DNA of 64,000 nt from Chitinophaga filiformis (GCF_021646545.1 NZ_JAKIRP010000009.1:62001-126000); one strand, 5' to 3'; shown: positions 8,794 to 17,996, counted from the first letter of the stretch. Translations and numbers: made by a program. Notes: a model not told the origin generated them from the letters alone.

Positions 8794-9831
8794 TTACTGA
8801 TACTGAATATAAACAGGACTCGGATGCAAAGCCAGTACTTCCTCCGGCGCCATCAGCCGCTTACCTGTTTGAGAATCTACTTTATAAAATATTTTGAAAC
8901 CGGTATACTGCACCGGTTCCCGCGCAACGAAGCCTGTGTAGCTATCTATCTTTTTGGCAGGTGAGCCAAAACCATCCATGTTTATGACTACCTGTACTTC
9001 AGGAACTTTCTTAATATCCTTATAGTTGGTCAGCATTCCCTGAGTAAAACGGTGTACTACCAGTATTTTGGGTGGCAGTTTGTATTTCTTCACGATGCCG
9101 GACAAAAACGTAATGGCATAGTTAATATCTGCGGCGTCAAAAGTGCCAATACGGGAGCTGGGTACCTGCTGATTTTTCATGGAATATTCGGGATCTATTC
9201 CCAGGTGTGCTTCCGGGAGGCGCAGATATGTTTCCAGTAAAGGTAATTCATCCTGCAGGGTACTTAGTCCTACCTGTACGTCCAGAAATAACAGCGTCTT
9301 TTCCTGATAAGCCAGTGCAACCACTTTTTCGAGTTGTTCGGGCGGCATACGCAGGCGGTATTTGCCGGAAGGTCCGGGGCTTTCCTGGGCTGTAACAGCA
9401 ATGTAATGCAGTGCAGGTAATGCCGGCAGCATCGTGTCGGCCTGTTGCCATCTGGCTGTTTCCTCTTTTAGTTTCGTCAACATTTCGCTTTCGGGCTGCA
9501 TGCCCAGTATTCCCATCGCCGGTGTATAAAAGTTGCCATAATAGGCGATGATCCTGTGATACGGAAGCAGTGCCCCTGCCGGGGGAACTGCTCCGTACAC
9601 AGGCCACTTTTCCGATGGATCGTTATGCACAAGATGAAGAAGGTAACGCTTATAGCGATTAGTATCCTTAGTTTCAGCCGATAATACAGTTGTAAACTCC
9701 GCGGTGGCCTGCTGCTGACTGTCCCGCGACGTAGCGCGGCGATCTTCCGCCGCTGGCCGGGTACAGGCAAACAGGAGTCCCGAAATGCACATGAGTGCTG
9801 CTGACCTGTAGAACAGTGATAGCATACACAA
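8794..9831 (-). CDS. Conserved lipoprotein of unknown function
   Basis: The 345-residue product starts with a lipoprotein-type signal (ALMCISGLLFAC, lipidation Cys near residue 23). The remainder resembles a conserved hypothetical family with motifs such as RIIAYYGN, PALHYIAV, FLDVQVGLS, HLGIDPEYSMK and VVHRFTQGM. The order of beta strands ending in acidic or His residues suggests a TIM-barrel, possibly glycoside-hydrolase-like, but no catalytic assignment can be made. An in-frame ATG two codons downstream is an alternative start. A palindrome sits 58 bases upstream of the gene, and a small membrane protein gene follows 11 bases downstream. Confidence 0.85.
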   Translation of the reverse strand: MCMLSLFYRSAALMCISGLLFACTRPAAEDRRATSRDSQQQATAEFTTVLSAETKDTNRYKRYLLHLVHNDPSEKWPVYGAVPPAGALLPYHRIIAYYGNFYTPAMGILGMQPESEMLTKLKEETARWQQADTMLPALPALHYIAVTAQESPGPSGKYRLRMPPEQLEKVVALAYQEKTLLFLDVQVGLSTLQDELPLLETYLRLPEAHLGIDPEYSMKNQQVPSSRIGTFDAADINYAITFLSGIVKKYKLPPKILVVHRFTQGMLTNYKDIKKVPEVQVVINMDGFGSPAKKIDSYTGFVAREPVQYTGFKIFYKVDSQTGKRLMAPEEVLALHPSPVYIQYQ

Positions 9832-9888
9832 TTGTTTTTCAGAAGTTAGGTGATGCTCTCCGTGGAAAAAGATACTATCCCGGTAGTC

Positions 9889-9906
9889 TGATGATACACA
9901 TCATCA
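9889..9906. promoter_or_regulatory. Palindrome upstream of the lipoprotein gene
   Basis: TGATGAT and ATCATCA form perfect 7-base arms around ACAC. The site is 58 bases before the lipoprotein start and fits an operator. No regulator can be assigned. Confidence 0.35.
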
Positions 9907-10007
9907 AACAAAAAGCAATAGCTGGCATATTGACCCGGCCCACGGAGCGTTGATACAAGTGATAACACTTACCGAAGCCTTAATGTTTGAATAAACGCTA
10001 TAAACTA

Positions 10008-11444
10008 TTACCTGAATTTGTTGTAAACGTCGTCGTAGAACCTGATATCGCCCCGCTGGTCCGGCCAGGCAACCTCATATAGTATAAATACTGGTGTTTT
10101 CTGCTTCACGGGAATGACAACAGGCCCTTTCTGAGGCGCAGCGGCCATTTTTACCAGGCTGTCTATACGTTGCGCTTCGGCCGGCAGGAGCAGCTTCGCC
10201 AGTGGGATTGCATCTTCCACCCGGATACACCCATGACTGAAATACCGTTTGTTGAACATAAAATAGCTTTTGCCTGGCGTATCATGCAGATAAGTGCTGT
10301 AAGGATTGAAGAAATTCAGCTTGATTATACCCAGTGAATTGTCACAACCATTCATCTGCCGGATAGTATAAGGAAAATTGGTCCTGCTGAGCGATTGCCA
10401 GTCGATGGTCGTTGGGTCCAGTATTTTGCCCGATCTGTCCAGGACCTGGTAATTACCTGCATCCAGGTATGCGACCGGATTACCCTTTATACCTGGCAGC
10501 AACTCTCTCGTGGCAATATTGTAGGGCACCGTCCAGTAAGGATACATGATGATCTCATCTATCCTGCTGGTGAGGGGAGAAGTAGGCGTGCGTTCCTTTC
10601 CTACAATAGTACGGGAATACAGGAGCAGACTGTCGCCCTGGTAAAGATAAAGGCCTGCAGCCGGAATGTTCACTACAATGACTGACTGATACTGGCGTAT
10701 ACAATTCAGCCAGCGGTACGTATTCAGCGCGTGTTTTAACTCAGATAATCTTTTCTCAAGCGGAATATTCAGCTCTTCAATCACTCCGCGTCTCAGGGCG
10801 CCATCTTCCATGAATTCAAACAGGCGCTGTGCGGCCCTGACCTTCATCCTTAAGCTATCCTCCTGGATGTTGTAGCTGACAGTATCAAGGTAGCCGAGCT
10901 GATACAGCTTATCTATCAGGGGATGGTTGGTACTATCCACTACGTTGCTGATAACGTTTACAGGATGGTATCCCGAATCTTGTAAGCGTTGTGTGTAGAT
11001 CGCGATCATGCGCTTGATGGATCGGTACTCCGGACACGTTGGCTCCAGTCTGTTGAGCAGTTGTGCGAAAGTATTTTCAGCAAGGGCCTGATGCAGGAGG
11101 GCGGAAATATCGTAACAAGTGGGTGTGTATTTCAATCCGTCATATCCTACTCTGGCAGCTTTGGTGCCGTATGTCACATCCGTAAAGAAAGCAATAGCAG
11201 CCAGCGATAGTTGTTTGTCTGTTTCTGCGGAATCTGCAGGCGCGATACCCGCGTTCAGTTGCTGCACCAGCGTATAGGCATAATCATGTGGGTCGAGTCC
11301 GAGCAGCTCCGACTGCGCGAAATAGTTAAAAAGCGTCTGTCTGTTTGCTGCACAGTCTGCGGGTAGCCAGTACATTTGTTGCCCGGCTGCAACAGTGAAA
11401 TACTGCACTAAGAGTAATAATAACAGGCAGGCTTTTTTCCGCAT
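10008..11444 (-). CDS. L,D-transpeptidase (YcbB/LdtD-like)
   Basis: This 478-residue exported enzyme is predicted to form 3-3 cross-links in peptidoglycan or to attach proteins to it. The start at 11444 (MRKKACLLLLLLVQYF) gives a clean signal peptide; a longer in-frame reading from 11495 does not. Residues about 30-230 match the L,D-transpeptidase scaffold domain. The YkuD catalytic domain ends with HGCIRVEDA, whose Cys is the nucleophile, and carries the upstream invariant region FMFNKRYFSHG. The insertion between scaffold and catalytic domain (VIVVNIPAAGLYLYQGD) is typical of the family. It stands alone on the minus strand, probably as its own unit. Confidence 0.93.
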   Translation of the reverse strand: MRKKACLLLLLLVQYFTVAAGQQMYWLPADCAANRQTLFNYFAQSELLGLDPHDYAYTLVQQLNAGIAPADSAETDKQLSLAAIAFFTDVTYGTKAARVGYDGLKYTPTCYDISALLHQALAENTFAQLLNRLEPTCPEYRSIKRMIAIYTQRLQDSGYHPVNVISNVVDSTNHPLIDKLYQLGYLDTVSYNIQEDSLRMKVRAAQRLFEFMEDGALRRGVIEELNIPLEKRLSELKHALNTYRWLNCIRQYQSVIVVNIPAAGLYLYQGDSLLLYSRTIVGKERTPTSPLTSRIDEIIMYPYWTVPYNIATRELLPGIKGNPVAYLDAGNYQVLDRSGKILDPTTIDWQSLSRTNFPYTIRQMNGCDNSLGIIKLNFFNPYSTYLHDTPGKSYFMFNKRYFSHGCIRVEDAIPLAKLLLPAEAQRIDSLVKMAAAPQKGPVVIPVKQKTPVFILYEVAWPDQRGDIRFYDDVYNKFR

Positions 11445-11531
11445 ACAGTTTTTGCCATAAATGTACCATAGCGGAGAGGGACGAAAAATGATCATGGTTG
11501 CCGTAACAACTGTTTCTGGTCAGCCCTGGTC

Positions 11532-12455
11532 TCAGCGGTTAATCCATTCATACAACCGGTATACATCTTCTTTTTTGAATAATTGTGTGCCTGTGTTCAT
11601 GGTAGCGGCAGTGCCACAGGCTACGCCAAATCTCGCCACAGCCTGTAAAGGCTCTCCCTTGTCCAGCATCCAGGCCATGCCGCCCACCATGCTGTCGCCG
11701 GCACCGACGGCGGTCCGCTTTTTTACAGCTGGCGCGCTGATCCTTTCACTCAGCTCTCTGGTAACGAGTAATGCACCTGCAGGCCCCATGGATATTACCA
11801 GCACTTCGCAATAGCCTTTGTCAATGATCTTCCTGGCTTCTTCTGTCACTTCGTCCAGTTCCAGGTACTCTTTACCCGCGAGGCTGCAAAGTTCAGACAT
11901 ATTGGGTTTTAACAGGTAGATGCCTTTCCTGGCTGCCTGTAGTAAGGGTTCTCCTGACGTGTCTACGATCAGCTTTGAGCCGGTACGTTTGCACAAATGA
12001 GCAAGGCGGGCAAGGAAATCGTTCGGTACGCCGGGAGGCAGACTGCCGCTGGCCACCACGATGTTGGGTACCGGTTGTACTGCTTCAACTGCTGCCAGGC
12101 ATCTTTGCAGGTCAGCCTCATCCAGTGCAGGACCCGGCATTACGAACCGGAACTGCTGGTTATGACTGAGCTCTGTAACGGTGATGTTCTCCCGCGTTTC
12201 TGCTTTCAATGGAACGACAATACTTTTAATGTCTGCTGCTGTCAGGAGTTCCCGTAGCCTGGCGCCGTTAGCACCGCCTGCGGGGTAAAGCGCCACGCTT
12301 TCTCCACCTAGCTTTTTGATGGCTTTACTGGCATTGATGCCGCCACCGCCGGCTTCTGTAACCGGTTGTTCGCAACGTAGTTTCTTCTCCGGGAACATTT
12401 TTTCTACTGTAGTGCTCTTGTCGAGTGCAGGGTTCATTGTTATTGTCAATATCAT
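11532..12455 (-). CDS. pfkB: PfkB-family phosphofructokinase (Pfk-2-like)
   Basis: This 307-residue sugar kinase of the ribokinase fold resembles E. coli Pfk-2 and would phosphorylate fructose 6-phosphate in glycolysis. The substrate motif TEAGGGGINASKAIKKLGG is near residues 34-52 and the ATP/anion-hole motif VGAGDSMVGG near 250-259, with the Asp as catalytic base. The N-terminal ILTITMNPALD is typical of the hexose-phosphate branch. Other PfkB members such as 1-phosphofructokinase or tagatose-6-phosphate kinase are possible; the GGGGINASKAI form favours Pfk-2. It is divergent from the YdcF gene, with about 235 bases between them. Confidence 0.88.
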   Translation of the reverse strand: MILTITMNPALDKSTTVEKMFPEKKLRCEQPVTEAGGGGINASKAIKKLGGESVALYPAGGANGARLRELLTAADIKSIVVPLKAETRENITVTELSHNQQFRFVMPGPALDEADLQRCLAAVEAVQPVPNIVVASGSLPPGVPNDFLARLAHLCKRTGSKLIVDTSGEPLLQAARKGIYLLKPNMSELCSLAGKEYLELDEVTEEARKIIDKGYCEVLVISMGPAGALLVTRELSERISAPAVKKRTAVGAGDSMVGGMAWMLDKGEPLQAVARFGVACGTAATMNTGTQLFKKEDVYRLYEWINR

Positions 12456-12690
12456 GGGGACTGGTTTTTCATTTCAAAGGTATTTCATTAAAAATGTTCC
12501 AACGCATGACAGTCATCAGTGTTTTTTAGGCTGCTCATTTTTTGAAAACTTAATATATGTACTCACTTTTACAAGCTTGCATATAAACGACATAATTAGT
12601 ATTATTACAAAATGCGCAGGGCGCTGCTATGAAACCTTGCCAGATAAACACAAATATTCGCAGAACTCAGTTTTCAATTGCAACAAATCT

Positions 12691-13338
12691 ATGCAGGACC
12701 AAAAAACGTTTCAGCTGGCTGAAAAATTATGGAATTATCTATGCCTCCACCAGGAGATCAAAGCATCCGATTGTATATTGGTATTGGGAAGTCATGACAC
12801 CAGCGTTGCTGAAAGGGCCGCGGATATTTTCCTGGAAGGATATGCTCCGCTGATCGTGTTTTCCGGCGGTTTCGGATATCTGACACAGGAAACCTGGAAA
12901 GTAAGTGAAGCCGAAACATTTGCGGCATTAGCCATTAAAAGAGGAGTGCCGGAGTCTGCTATCATCCTGGAAAATAAGTCGACCAATACCGGCGAAAATG
13001 TCATTTTCAGTATGCAATTATTAAAGGAACGGAACATTCATCCGTCGAGCTTTATACTTGTACACAAGCCCTATATGGAACGGCGTAGTTATGCCACTTT
13101 CAGGAATCATTTTAAGGAAGTGCCTATATCTGTTACATCTCCGCAAATATCAATGGCCGACTATTTCGCCCGTGGCAGTATTTCCTATGAGACCTTTCTC
13201 GATACGCTCGTAGGTGATCTGTACCGGATAAGAACATATAGCAGCAAAGGGTTCCAGATACCACAGGAAATACCGGAAGATGTATGGAGCGCCTATACTG
13301 AATTGGTAGATTTAGGATTTAATAAGCGTATTAACTAG
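12691..13338 (+). CDS. YdcF family protein (DUF218)
   Basis: This 215-residue protein has the DUF218/ElyC-SanA-YdcF fold. ILVLGSHDTSVAERAADIF and LIVFSGGFG give the first strand and the S-G-G motif; ENKSTNTGENVIFS is the conserved segment after it. The start at 12691 places the first strand about 30 residues in. The reading frame stays open upstream to 12316 but that extension overlaps the divergent kinase and lacks family similarity. YdcF-type proteins without a signal peptide are thought to bind nucleotides such as S-adenosylmethionine; function is not established. A set of degenerate tandem repeats follows the stop. Confidence 0.87.
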   Translation: MQDQKTFQLAEKLWNYLCLHQEIKASDCILVLGSHDTSVAERAADIFLEGYAPLIVFSGGFGYLTQETWKVSEAETFAALAIKRGVPESAIILENKSTNTGENVIFSMQLLKERNIHPSSFILVHKPYMERRSYATFRNHFKEVPISVTSPQISMADYFARGSISYETFLDTLVGDLYRIRTYSSKGFQIPQEIPEDVWSAYTELVDLGFNKRIN

Positions 13339-13340
13339 TC

Positions 13341-13546
13341 TTTATAACGTCATATTTATTTTCGTCTGTAAACTGACATATCCTTGAAGGTATATTTTCA
13401 TTTCCCATGCCCCACATTTGTGTTAACCCGGTATGTTCTGGAGGGGAGAGTCTCCCTTTCTCATGTTCCCGACCTTCGTGTTTAAGCCGATATGTCCTGA
13501 ATGGCTAAATCCTGCTTTCTTGTACCCCGACCTTGAAAAATACCGG
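13341..13546. repeat. Degenerate ~58-bp tandem repeat, about 3.5 copies
   Basis: Copies begin at about 13341, 13401, 13457 and 13516, giving periods of 60, 56 and 59. Recurrent pieces are TTTCNCATG at the copy start, CCCGACCTT, TTCGTGTTTAAGCCG and ATATGTCCTGAATGG. Copies have drifted, with roughly 55-70 percent match by eye. They fill most of the 380-base gap between the YdcF gene and the oxidoreductase gene. No open frame runs through all copies. Confidence 0.6.
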
Positions 13547-13720
13547 TCTTACCCAAATAAATACTCTTCCGTGGGAATACTTTACCGCAATTTTGATGTG
13601 TCAACGTAAGTAGACAGCCGGCAGACGACTTGATTGTCACCGGCAGTAATTAAAAACATTTTGATGTGCAGGCGCTTTATTATAACGCAGCCTGCTATTA
13701 AACAGATAAATACAAAGGAA

Positions 13721-14662
13721 ATGAAAACGATTATCATCAACGAATTTGGCGGAACAGATAAATTGGAATACATCGAGCTGCCTGAACCCCTTATTAAAGA
13801 AAATGAAGTACTGATAAAGGTGCATGCCATTGCCATCAATCCGGTAGACGTAAAGACAAGAGCTGGAAAAGGTATGGCAGGGCGGATGAAAAATGAAATG
13901 CCGCTTACCTTAGGTTGGGATATTTCGGGCGTGATAACAGCCGTAGGCAGCAATGTGACGGAGTTTGCGGTGGGGGATGAAGTATTTGGTATGGTGAACT
14001 TCCCTGGTCATGGCAAGGCCTATGCAGAATATGTAGCCGCTCCGGCTTCCCATCTGGCAAAAAAGCCGTCCAATATTACTCACCAGCAGGCAGCAGCCAC
14101 GACACTGGCAGCGCTGACTGCTTACCAGGGACTGTTCCGGCAGGCCGGCCTGAAAAAGGGACAGCGGGTACTGGTGCATGCTGCCGCCGGTGGAGTGGGG
14201 CATTTTGTGGTACAGCTGGCTAAACACGCGGGTGCATATGTAATAGGGACATCTTCGGCAGCCAACAAGGACTTTGTACTCGGATTAGGCGCTGATGAGC
14301 ATGTGGATTACAGGAGCCAGCTGTTTGAGGAAGTAGTAAAAGATGTTGACCTGGTATTTGACGGCGTTGGCGGTGAACTGATCAGGAGGTCTATCGCGGT
14401 GGTGAAGCCAGGAGGAATGATTATCAGTATTCCCTCTGGCGTTCCTGCAGAGATTGCCGAAGCTGCGAAGGAAAGTGGTGTAAACGCGTTTTTCTTCCTG
14501 GTGGAGTCGAGCGGACCCGATATGGAAGTGTTGGCAGACATGCTGGAAAAGGGAATTATCCGACCTTATGTAAACCATTTTGATTTCTCCCAGATGGATA
14601 TTGCCCATCAGCAGCAGGAAACAGGGAATACCCGGGGAAGGATTGTGCTCACCATTCTCTGA
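13721..14662 (+). CDS. NADP-dependent oxidoreductase (quinone oxidoreductase / MDR type)
   Basis: This 313-residue protein is a zinc-independent medium-chain dehydrogenase. The N-terminal GroES-like domain carries NPVDVKTRAGKG and LGWDISGVI, and the Rossmann motif is HAAAGGVGHFVVQLAKHAGA near residues 149-168. The AAAGGVG form is typical of zeta-crystallin-like NADPH quinone reductases, and no zinc-ligand cysteines are seen. The start at 13721 directly follows an AAAGGA stretch and gives the family N-terminus (MKTIIINEFGG). An upstream in-frame extension to 13634 is rejected. The neighbouring AraC regulator gene begins 100 bases downstream and could control it. Confidence 0.92.
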   Translation: MKTIIINEFGGTDKLEYIELPEPLIKENEVLIKVHAIAINPVDVKTRAGKGMAGRMKNEMPLTLGWDISGVITAVGSNVTEFAVGDEVFGMVNFPGHGKAYAEYVAAPASHLAKKPSNITHQQAAATTLAALTAYQGLFRQAGLKKGQRVLVHAAAGGVGHFVVQLAKHAGAYVIGTSSAANKDFVLGLGADEHVDYRSQLFEEVVKDVDLVFDGVGGELIRRSIAVVKPGGMIISIPSGVPAEIAEAAKESGVNAFFFLVESSGPDMEVLADMLEKGIIRPYVNHFDFSQMDIAHQQQETGNTRGRIVLTIL

Positions 14663-14762
14663 TACCTGCCGGACGATACATAAAGACATTGGTTTTTGCA
14701 TTAACTTGATGGCTGATTCAGGATAAATTTTTGACGACTTCAAAGTAAATCAGCAGTATAAA

Positions 14763-15608
14763 ATGCGAGTAGAAAATTCAGCTCAGCCTTTTTTCATTAC
14801 CCGGGAGGAATTACAGGAATGGAACCAGCGTCCGCATAAGCACAACTTTTTTGAACTTGTTTATATAGAAGCCGGTAGCGGGAAGCAATGTATCAATCAC
14901 AGTCTGATCCCATATCAGCAGGATAACATCTTCCTGTTGCCTCCTTATGACTGTCATTCGTTTGAAATAGCGGAGCCGACTACTTTCATTTTTATCCGGT
15001 TCAACGGTCTGTTCTTTAAAAAGGACAGTATGCAGATGATGGATTATACAGAATGGTTCCAGAATCTGCACTACATATTGAGCAGTTATAACAGGCAACC
15101 AGGAGATATTATACACAGTGCTTCCGATAAAAATATGCTTGTTCACCTTATCAAAGGTGTTTACGAGGAGTATACCAATAAACGCGGGCAGTCAGACTCT
15201 ATCATTCGTGGTCATATGTTTGCGTTGCTGAATATCCTCCGGCGCAATTTTGAACAAACCTTCAAAAACGATCATCCGGTTGCGGAAAAACAGATCAGTG
15301 ATATCCTGCAGTACATACAGTTCAATTTGTTCGACAATGAGAAGTTGCGCATAGAGGCAATTGCCAGCGAATTTCATTTGTCGGCCACTTATGTAAGCGA
15401 ATATTTCAAAAAGAAGACGGGAGAGACGCTGAAGGAATATGTGCTGAAATCGAGAGTAAATGTTGCTCATAGCCGGCTTAAGCATTCCGACCAGACAGCG
15501 AAGGAGATCGCCTATGAATTAGGATTTACAGATGCCAGTCACATGGCCAAGGTGATCAAAAAATATTATCCTGCAGGAGCGGATTCCTGCACAACTTTGG
15601 GTGTATAA
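14763..15608 (+). CDS. AraC family transcriptional regulator
   Basis: This 281-residue regulator has a cupin-like sensor at residues about 15-90 (RPHKHNFFELVYIEAGSG and LLPPYDCHSFEI) and a C-terminal pair of helix-turn-helix motifs from about 180 (IEAIASEFHLSATYVSEYFK; AKEIAYELGFTDASHMAKV). The ligand is unknown. It lies downstream of the quinone oxidoreductase gene on the same strand, which it may regulate. A hairpin shared with the convergent dodecin gene ends the unit. Confidence 0.92.
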   Translation: MRVENSAQPFFITREELQEWNQRPHKHNFFELVYIEAGSGKQCINHSLIPYQQDNIFLLPPYDCHSFEIAEPTTFIFIRFNGLFFKKDSMQMMDYTEWFQNLHYILSSYNRQPGDIIHSASDKNMLVHLIKGVYEEYTNKRGQSDSIIRGHMFALLNILRRNFEQTFKNDHPVAEKQISDILQYIQFNLFDNEKLRIEAIASEFHLSATYVSEYFKKKTGETLKEYVLKSRVNVAHSRLKHSDQTAKEIAYELGFTDASHMAKVIKKYYPAGADSCTTLGV

Positions 15609-15614
15609 CATTTA

Positions 15615-15644
15615 AGCGGCAGCGGTACATTACCGGCTGCCGCT
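15615..15644. terminator. Convergent terminator hairpin (AraC gene / dodecin)
   Basis: AGCGGCAGC (15615-15623) pairs with GCTGCCGCT (15636-15644), and GGT/ACC extends the stem inward. The hairpin sits between two convergent genes. The T tract is weak on either side. Confidence 0.6.
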
Positions 15645-15660
15645 AATGCTTTCTCAACGT

Positions 15661-15888
15661 TTAAGCGTGTTCGTGTTCCTTCACTTTTTCATCAATTCTG
15701 AAAGATACTTTACAGATCAGTCCATAAGTGGTGATTTTCCCGTCCTGAACATGTACCTTAATATCTTTTACGAACACGGAGTCTATATTGTGTATGGTCT
15801 TTGACGCTTCTGTCACTGCGTTTTGAATAGCGTCTTCTATACTCTTTTCAGAAGATGCGATGATCTCAATAACTTTTACAATGGCCAT
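15661..15888 (-). CDS. Dodecin family protein
   Basis: This 75-residue protein matches dodecin, a dodecameric flavin- or CoA-binding storage protein of the beta-alpha-beta-beta fold. MAIVKVIEIIASSEKSIEDA and the segment GKITTYGLICKVSFRID are typical. The start at 15888 gives the canonical dodecin length; a longer reading to 15960 adds a sequence foreign to the family. The His-rich tail (KEHEHA) is short and of unknown importance. It is divergent from the erythromycin-esterase-like gene. Confidence 0.9.
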   Translation of the reverse strand: MAIVKVIEIIASSEKSIEDAIQNAVTEASKTIHNIDSVFVKDIKVHVQDGKITTYGLICKVSFRIDEKVKEHEHA

Positions 15889-16030
15889 AACGAAATTTTT
15901 ATAGTGAAACAATATTATGCAGGTCACAATTACCATACCTGCTTCCACCAGGCAGATCATAAGAACGAAGTGGACCGGAGGGTATAATTATTGTGGCAGG
16001 TCAATTCAGGACAGCTTTAAAACCCGCGTT

Positions 16031-17287
16031 ATGCATCTTTTAACAGATATGAAGAGCCTGGATCCATTGTTGAAGGACATTGATGAAAGACGTATTGTAA
16101 TGCTTGGGGAAGCATCGCATGGTACCCATGAATACTATACCTGGCGTACTGCCATTTCAAAAAGACTGATACAGGAAAAGGGATTCCGGTTTATTGCCGT
16201 TGAGGGCGACTGGCCTGACTGCTATCGCATTAACCGGTATGTAAAAGGATATGAGGATGCAGGTGCCGATATCAGCAGCATATTGCAGACGTTTGACCGC
16301 TGGCCTACCTGGATGTGGGCGAATTGGGAAGTAGCTGCGCTGGCCGATTGGCTGAAGGAATATAACCGCAAGCTTCCCCTGGAAAGAAGAGTAGGCTTTT
16401 ATGGCCTGGATGTGTATAGTTTATGGGATTCTATGAGTACTATCATGCACTATCTGGAGAAAGAAGATCAACAGACTGCCGCATCAGTGAAGAAGGCAAT
16501 AGCATGCTTTGAGCCATTTAATGAAGATGAGCATCTGTATGCCCGTTCTTCACTGGCGGACCATAACTGCAGAGACGAAGTGCTGAATATGTTGCGGGAG
16601 GTCAGGTTAAAGGCGCAGTTCCTGGATGGAGACATGGAAGCGGGTTTTAATACAGAGCAGAATGCCCTGATAGCTGTCAATGCGGAAAGATATTACAGGA
16701 GCATGATCGGGTTCAGTAATGAGAGCTGGAATATACGGGACGGACACATGATGGAAACGCTTGAGCGCTTGCTGGAGTTTCATGGTATCCTGTCAAAGGG
16801 AATTATATGGGAACATAATACGCATATCGGTGATGCACGGGCAACCGATATGACTGGAGCAGGCATGGTGAATATAGGGCAGCTGGCAAGAGAAGAGTAT
16901 GGCAAAGAGCATGTCTATCTCGCTGGTTTTGCCAGTTATAAAGGAACTGTAATAGCTGGCAGTGAATGGGGCGCGCCCATGCAGAAGATGGTGGTTCCTG
17001 AAGCGAGAGCCGAGAGTATCGAAGCTGTTTTGCATGATGAATACGGCACAAACTGTTACAAGCTTTTCAGTGATAAACGCGAAGAGGTATTTGCAACACG
17101 TATTGGTCATAGGGCCATTGGCGTTGTATACCATCCGGGGGCGGAGAGAAGAGGCAATTATGTGCCCTCTGTACTGCCTGAACGTTACGATGCTTTGATA
17201 TTCCTGGATGAGACCCAGGCGCTGCATCCGTTGCACATGAAACCACATGATCAGAAGATGCCGGAAACATATCCCTTCGGTATATAA
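16031..17287 (+). CDS. Erythromycin esterase family protein
   Basis: This 418-residue hydrolase belongs to the erythromycin-esterase (Ere) superfamily. LGEASHGTHEYY carries the conserved Glu and His near residues 20-31; later AVEGDWPDCYRIN and WEHNTHIGDA supply the remaining family motifs. Most chromosomal members are of unknown substrate and are not resistance genes. The start at 16031 (MHLLTDMKSLDPLL) is chosen because family members begin shortly before the LGEASHG strand; ATG 16049 is an alternative and the frame is open to 15917. In Bacteroidota such genes often lie with stress genes such as dodecin, as here. Confidence 0.87.
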   Translation: MHLLTDMKSLDPLLKDIDERRIVMLGEASHGTHEYYTWRTAISKRLIQEKGFRFIAVEGDWPDCYRINRYVKGYEDAGADISSILQTFDRWPTWMWANWEVAALADWLKEYNRKLPLERRVGFYGLDVYSLWDSMSTIMHYLEKEDQQTAASVKKAIACFEPFNEDEHLYARSSLADHNCRDEVLNMLREVRLKAQFLDGDMEAGFNTEQNALIAVNAERYYRSMIGFSNESWNIRDGHMMETLERLLEFHGILSKGIIWEHNTHIGDARATDMTGAGMVNIGQLAREEYGKEHVYLAGFASYKGTVIAGSEWGAPMQKMVVPEARAESIEAVLHDEYGTNCYKLFSDKREEVFATRIGHRAIGVVYHPGAERRGNYVPSVLPERYDALIFLDETQALHPLHMKPHDQKMPETYPFGI

Positions 17288-17372
17288 TATTTATAGCTCT
17301 GTAATATAAATGACTGCGATAGTGGTGGTGCGCTGTGGCATGCATTTTGAGCCGGTTTACAGAAAAAAGACC

Positions 17373-17996
17373 ATGAAAAATTTCATCAAATTATATTCGG
17401 GTCTTATAGTTATTTCCTTCCTTCTCAGCTGCAACAGCAGAAATCCCGATAGTGTAAAAAGTGCTAAAGAAGTAAATGCCAAAAGGATTGATACGGAGAG
17501 TCGTCCGGACGATTCAGCGGCTATTGTATTGACAAAGGATGATGCTAATTTCCTTGTGAATACAGCCAGTGGGGTAATGCTGGAAGCGCAGATGGGTCAG
17601 ATGGCCATGGATAGATCCGGTAATCAGCGGGTAAAAGATCTGGGTGCAATGATCGCCCGCGATCACAAGGAAGCGGAAGCTAAGTTGAAGGAACTGGCGG
17701 CCGCCAAAAATGTGACGCTTCCTACGGATATATCGAACCAACAGCAGAAGCAGAAGGAAAATCTGCTTAAAAAGAGCGGCGTTGAGTTCGACAGGTCATA
17801 TGTGGACATCACAGTGAATGACTATAACAAAGACATTAAGGATTTCGGAAGGGCGGCTAAATATGCCACAGATCCCGAAGTGAAATCTTTTGCCAGCAAT
17901 AGTCTGCCACTGCTGTACACGCATCTTGACTCTGCCAGAAGCCTGCAGAAAGTGATGAAAAAAAGGATTGATATTAATACACCGATGCCGAGATAA
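17373..17996 (+). CDS. DUF4142 lipoprotein
   Basis: This 207-residue exported protein begins with a lipoprotein signal (IVISFLLSC, Cys about residue 20). The body is a ferritin-like four-helix DUF4142 domain with MLEAQMGQMAMDRSGNQRVKDLGAMI and the HKEAEAKLKELA helix. The role of the family is unknown; members are common in Bacteroidota and Proteobacteria envelopes and are often stress-induced. The start at 17373 is preceded by a weak purine run. The gene stands between the esterase-like gene and the tailspike-like gene. Confidence 0.88.
   Translation: MKNFIKLYSGLIVISFLLSCNSRNPDSVKSAKEVNAKRIDTESRPDDSAAIVLTKDDANFLVNTASGVMLEAQMGQMAMDRSGNQRVKDLGAMIARDHKEAEAKLKELAAAKNVTLPTDISNQQQKQKENLLKKSGVEFDRSYVDITVNDYNKDIKDFGRAAKYATDPEVKSFASNSLPLLYTHLDSARSLQKVMKKRIDINTPMPR

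Noticed and set aside
12316-12690. N-terminal extension of the YdcF protein
   Set aside because: It overlaps the divergent PfkB-type gene and adds foreign sequence; 12691 gives normal family length.
15917-16030. N-terminal extension of the erythromycin-esterase-like protein
   Set aside because: The added residues show no family similarity and cover the promoter side of the divergent dodecin gene; the domain starts right after 16031.
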